Below are positions 62,322-64,000 of a DNA stretch of 64,000 bases, piece by piece (the stretch's first letter is position 1; each line of letters begins with the position of its first letter). Source of the stretch: Nocardia rhizosphaerihabitans (GTDB lineage: Bacteria; Actinomycetota; Actinomycetes; Mycobacteriales; Mycobacteriaceae); assembly GCF_014646295.1 (NCBI RefSeq), contig NZ_BMNE01000003.1, positions 491,965 through 555,964 of the forward strand. The letters are read 5' to 3'. The notes beneath the pieces were generated by a model, which made no database searches, had not been told where the DNA came from, and worked only from the letters and a program-made list of their open reading frames with translations. The translations under genes and the position numbers were made by a program.

Positions 62322-64000
62322 TCAGCCGGACCTTCGCCGCGCCGAAAACCGCGGGGAATCTTGGTCGATCCGGACCGGACCGGCGGTATCCGCGAGCGGG
62401 ACCACCCAGGACCGGCCCGCTTCGAGCACACCCTCGATGCCCTCGACACTGACCCGGATCGGATCGGCGGTGCTCGGATGCGAGTCGAGTCGAATCTGGG
62501 TGTGGGTGACGGTGACGGTGAGCGGTTGTCCGCGATAGGAGACGGTGAACTCGGCCTCCTGCAGCTCGGCGGGCAGAACCGGGTGCAGCCGGAGCAGGTC
62601 GTGGCGGGTCTCGATGCCGCAATAGCAGCGCAGCACCATGTCGGCCGTGCCCGCCATGGCTCCGATATGGACGCCTTCCCTGGTCGTCCCGCCCTGGGTG
62701 TCGGCCAGATCGGCATCGAGAGCTCGAGTGAACAGCGACCACGACGCCTTGCGGTCGGTGCGGGCCAGCACCCAGGCGTGGGCGAGGCGGCTCAGCGTCG
62801 ACCCGTGGCTGGTGCGGGCCAGGTAGTACTCGACGGTGCGTGGGATGATCTGCGGCGGTAGCGAATAGCCGAGCCGTTCGAGGATGTGGCGCAGCTCCTC
62901 GGCGGAGAAGAGATAGAACAGCATCAGCACATCGGCCTGTTTGGACAGCTTGTAGCGATTGGTCGTATCGCCCTCGGCGTGCAGGATCAGGTCGAGCCGC
63001 TCGATGTTCCCGTAGCGCGCACGGTAGGCGTCCCAATCGAATTCGGTGAGATCCTCGTACCCGTCGAACTGGCTGATGACGCCGTCACGATGAAACGGCA
63101 CGCGCAACCGCCTGCTGACCCGGTCCCAGTGGATCGGTTCGTCGGCGTGTAGCCGCAGCCGATCCCACAGCGGCGCGCAGTCGCGGCCGTCGAGCAGCCG
63201 GACCACATCGCGGGCGCGCGCCAGCGTCCAGGCGGCGAGCACGTTGGTGTAGGCGTTGTTGCGCAACCCGCATCCGGGCGAATCCGGTCCGCCGTCGTGG
63301 TATTCGTCGGGTCCCATCACGCCCTCGATGTCGTATCGGTCATCGGCCGCGTCATAGGCGGCCATCGCGGCGAACGAGCGAGCCACCTCGATGACGATCT
63401 CGGCGCCCACGTCGATGAGGAACCGTTCGTCGCCGGTGGCCTGGTAGTACTGCCAGATGCTGTACGCCACGGCCAGACCCACGTGGCGCTGCCGAGACGA
63501 ATGGTCCGGCATCCACTGACCGTTGCGGACATTGAACAGTTCCGCCGGAGCTTCTTCGCGGCCGTCGCTGCCGCTCTGCCAGGGGAACAACGCGCCGTCG
63601 AGCCCGGCCGCGCGGGCGGCGGCCCTGGCCCGGGGAAGGCGTTCGTAGCGGTAGTGCAGCAGCGCCCTGGTCAGCTCCGGCTGTCGCAGTGTGAGCATGG
63701 GGTAGACGAACAATTCGTCCCAGAAGACGTGCCCGCGGTAACCCTCGCCGTGCAGGCCGCGCGCGGGTACGCCGATGTCGAGATCGGTGCCCGTCACGTG
63801 CACCGCCTGGAGAACGTGGAACACGTGCAGGTTCAGGGCCAGGTTGTGCTCGTGGTGATTGCCCAGCCGGATCGCGAAACGGTCCCAGAGCAGCGCCCAC
63901 GCCGCCACATGCGCGTCACGCAGGCTGGCGGCATCGGGGACTACCCCGATGCGATCGGCGGCGGCGAGCGCGGCGGTGGAGATTCCGCGGTCGCGCGAAG
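62322..64000 (-). CDS. Glycoside hydrolase family 65 protein, C-terminal part
   Basis: About 560 codons of a GH65 enzyme; the N-terminus lies beyond the right edge. The frame is open to the edge (DAHVAAWALLWDRFA). Catalytic features are RGHVFWDELFVYPML, the general-acid Glu in IEGVMGPDEYHDG, and the phosphate/substrate loop RTSHGSTLSRLAHAW, as in trehalose or kojibiose phosphorylases. The C-terminal beta domain follows (LHPVLPAELQEAEF). In M. tuberculosis the DosR-regulon gene Rv2006 (otsB1) fuses a phosphatase-like domain to GH65, and the other Rv2003c-Rv2006 types occur here. Whether a phosphatase domain is fused cannot be seen. Confidence 0.9.
   Translation of the reverse strand, partial: SRDRGISTAALAAADRIGVVPDAASLRDAHVAAWALLWDRFAIRLGNHHEHNLALNLHVFHVLQAVHVTGTDLDIGVPARGLHGEGYRGHVFWDELFVYPMLTLRQPELTRALLHYRYERLPRARAAARAAGLDGALFPWQSGSDGREEAPAELFNVRNGQWMPDHSSRQRHVGLAVAYSIWQYYQATGDERFLIDVGAEIVIEVARSFAAMAAYDAADDRYDIEGVMGPDEYHDGGPDSPGCGLRNNAYTNVLAAWTLARARDVVRLLDGRDCAPLWDRLRLHADEPIHWDRVSRRLRVPFHRDGVISQFDGYEDLTEFDWDAYRARYGNIERLDLILHAEGDTTNRYKLSKQADVLMLFYLFSAEELRHILERLGYSLPPQIIPRTVEYYLARTSHGSTLSRLAHAWVLARTDRKASWSLFTRALDADLADTQGGTTREGVHIGAMAGTADMVLRCYCGIETRHDLLRLHPVLPAELQEAEFTVSYRGQPLTVTVTHTQIRLDSHPSTADPIRVSVEGIEGVLEAGRSWVVPLADTAGPVRIDQDSPRFSARRRSG

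Overview
The window is GC-rich actinobacterial DNA from a mycolic-acid bacterium, most like Nocardia or a close relative (Rhodococcus, Mycobacterium). The evidence is a glucosyl-3-phosphoglycerate synthase, an LprG-type lipoglycan carrier, a DevR/DevS (DosR/DosS) pair with dormancy-type genes, a Pks18-type type III polyketide synthase and a WS/DGAT acyltransferase. Genus cannot be fixed from the window alone. Genes are dense, many are coupled by ATGA overlaps, and no rRNA, tRNA, IS element or CRISPR array was seen. Comparisons with M. tuberculosis proteins are from memory, not from a search.

1-17.6 kb is a CoA-ester catabolic block. It holds a FadD end, a kinase-like protein, a ferredoxin/FAD reductase, an SDR, a broken acyl-CoA dehydrogenase, and a tightly coupled seven-gene operon (enoyl-CoA hydratase, thiolase-like aldolase, DUF35 partner, FadD19-like synthetase, cytochrome P450, two acyl-CoA dehydrogenases). 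An MFS transporter, an EchA8-type hydratase and a TetR regulator follow. The gene set resembles sterol or branched isoprenoid side-chain degradation. Three copies of one inverted repeat (CTGACCG-N6-CGGTCAG) precede the reductase/SDR pair, the P450 operon and echA8, so these probably form one TetR regulon.

17.2-22.3 kb carries a DoxX-like protein, two tandem SCO6745-family paralogues, a DUF1345 membrane protein and a luciferase-like oxidoreductase. 22.3-27.9 kb is a candidate lipid pathway: LprG lipoprotein, cytochrome b5-desaturase, type III PKS and a SyrD-like ABC exporter with an unusual Pro/Gly-rich insert. 28-35.5 kb has gpgS, a TerD-domain protein and a LysR-controlled ketone-body operon (MHS transporter, hydroxybutyrate dehydrogenase, acetoacetyl-CoA synthetase).

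35.7-43.6 kb has a secreted Asn/Gly-repeat protein and then a self-contained sulfation operon (cysD, cysNC, DUF1214 protein, SDR, sulfotransferase) divergent from an IclR regulator. It makes the sulfate donor PAPS and encodes an enzyme that could use it.

43.7-64 kb is dominated by a DevR/DevS-type dormancy locus: universal stress proteins, WS/DGAT, Acg-like nitroreductase, a Rv2004c-like ATPase, alcohol dehydrogenase, a CsoR-family repressor, a DUF302 protein and a GH65 phosphorylase running off the right edge. devR and devS look intact, but many surrounding genes are broken by internal deletions and frameshifts: NmrA-like, GNAT, two USPs, one ADH, an SRPBCC protein, a flavodoxin, a P-type ATPase stub and an MmpL. 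The locus looks eroded, although assembly error should be excluded.
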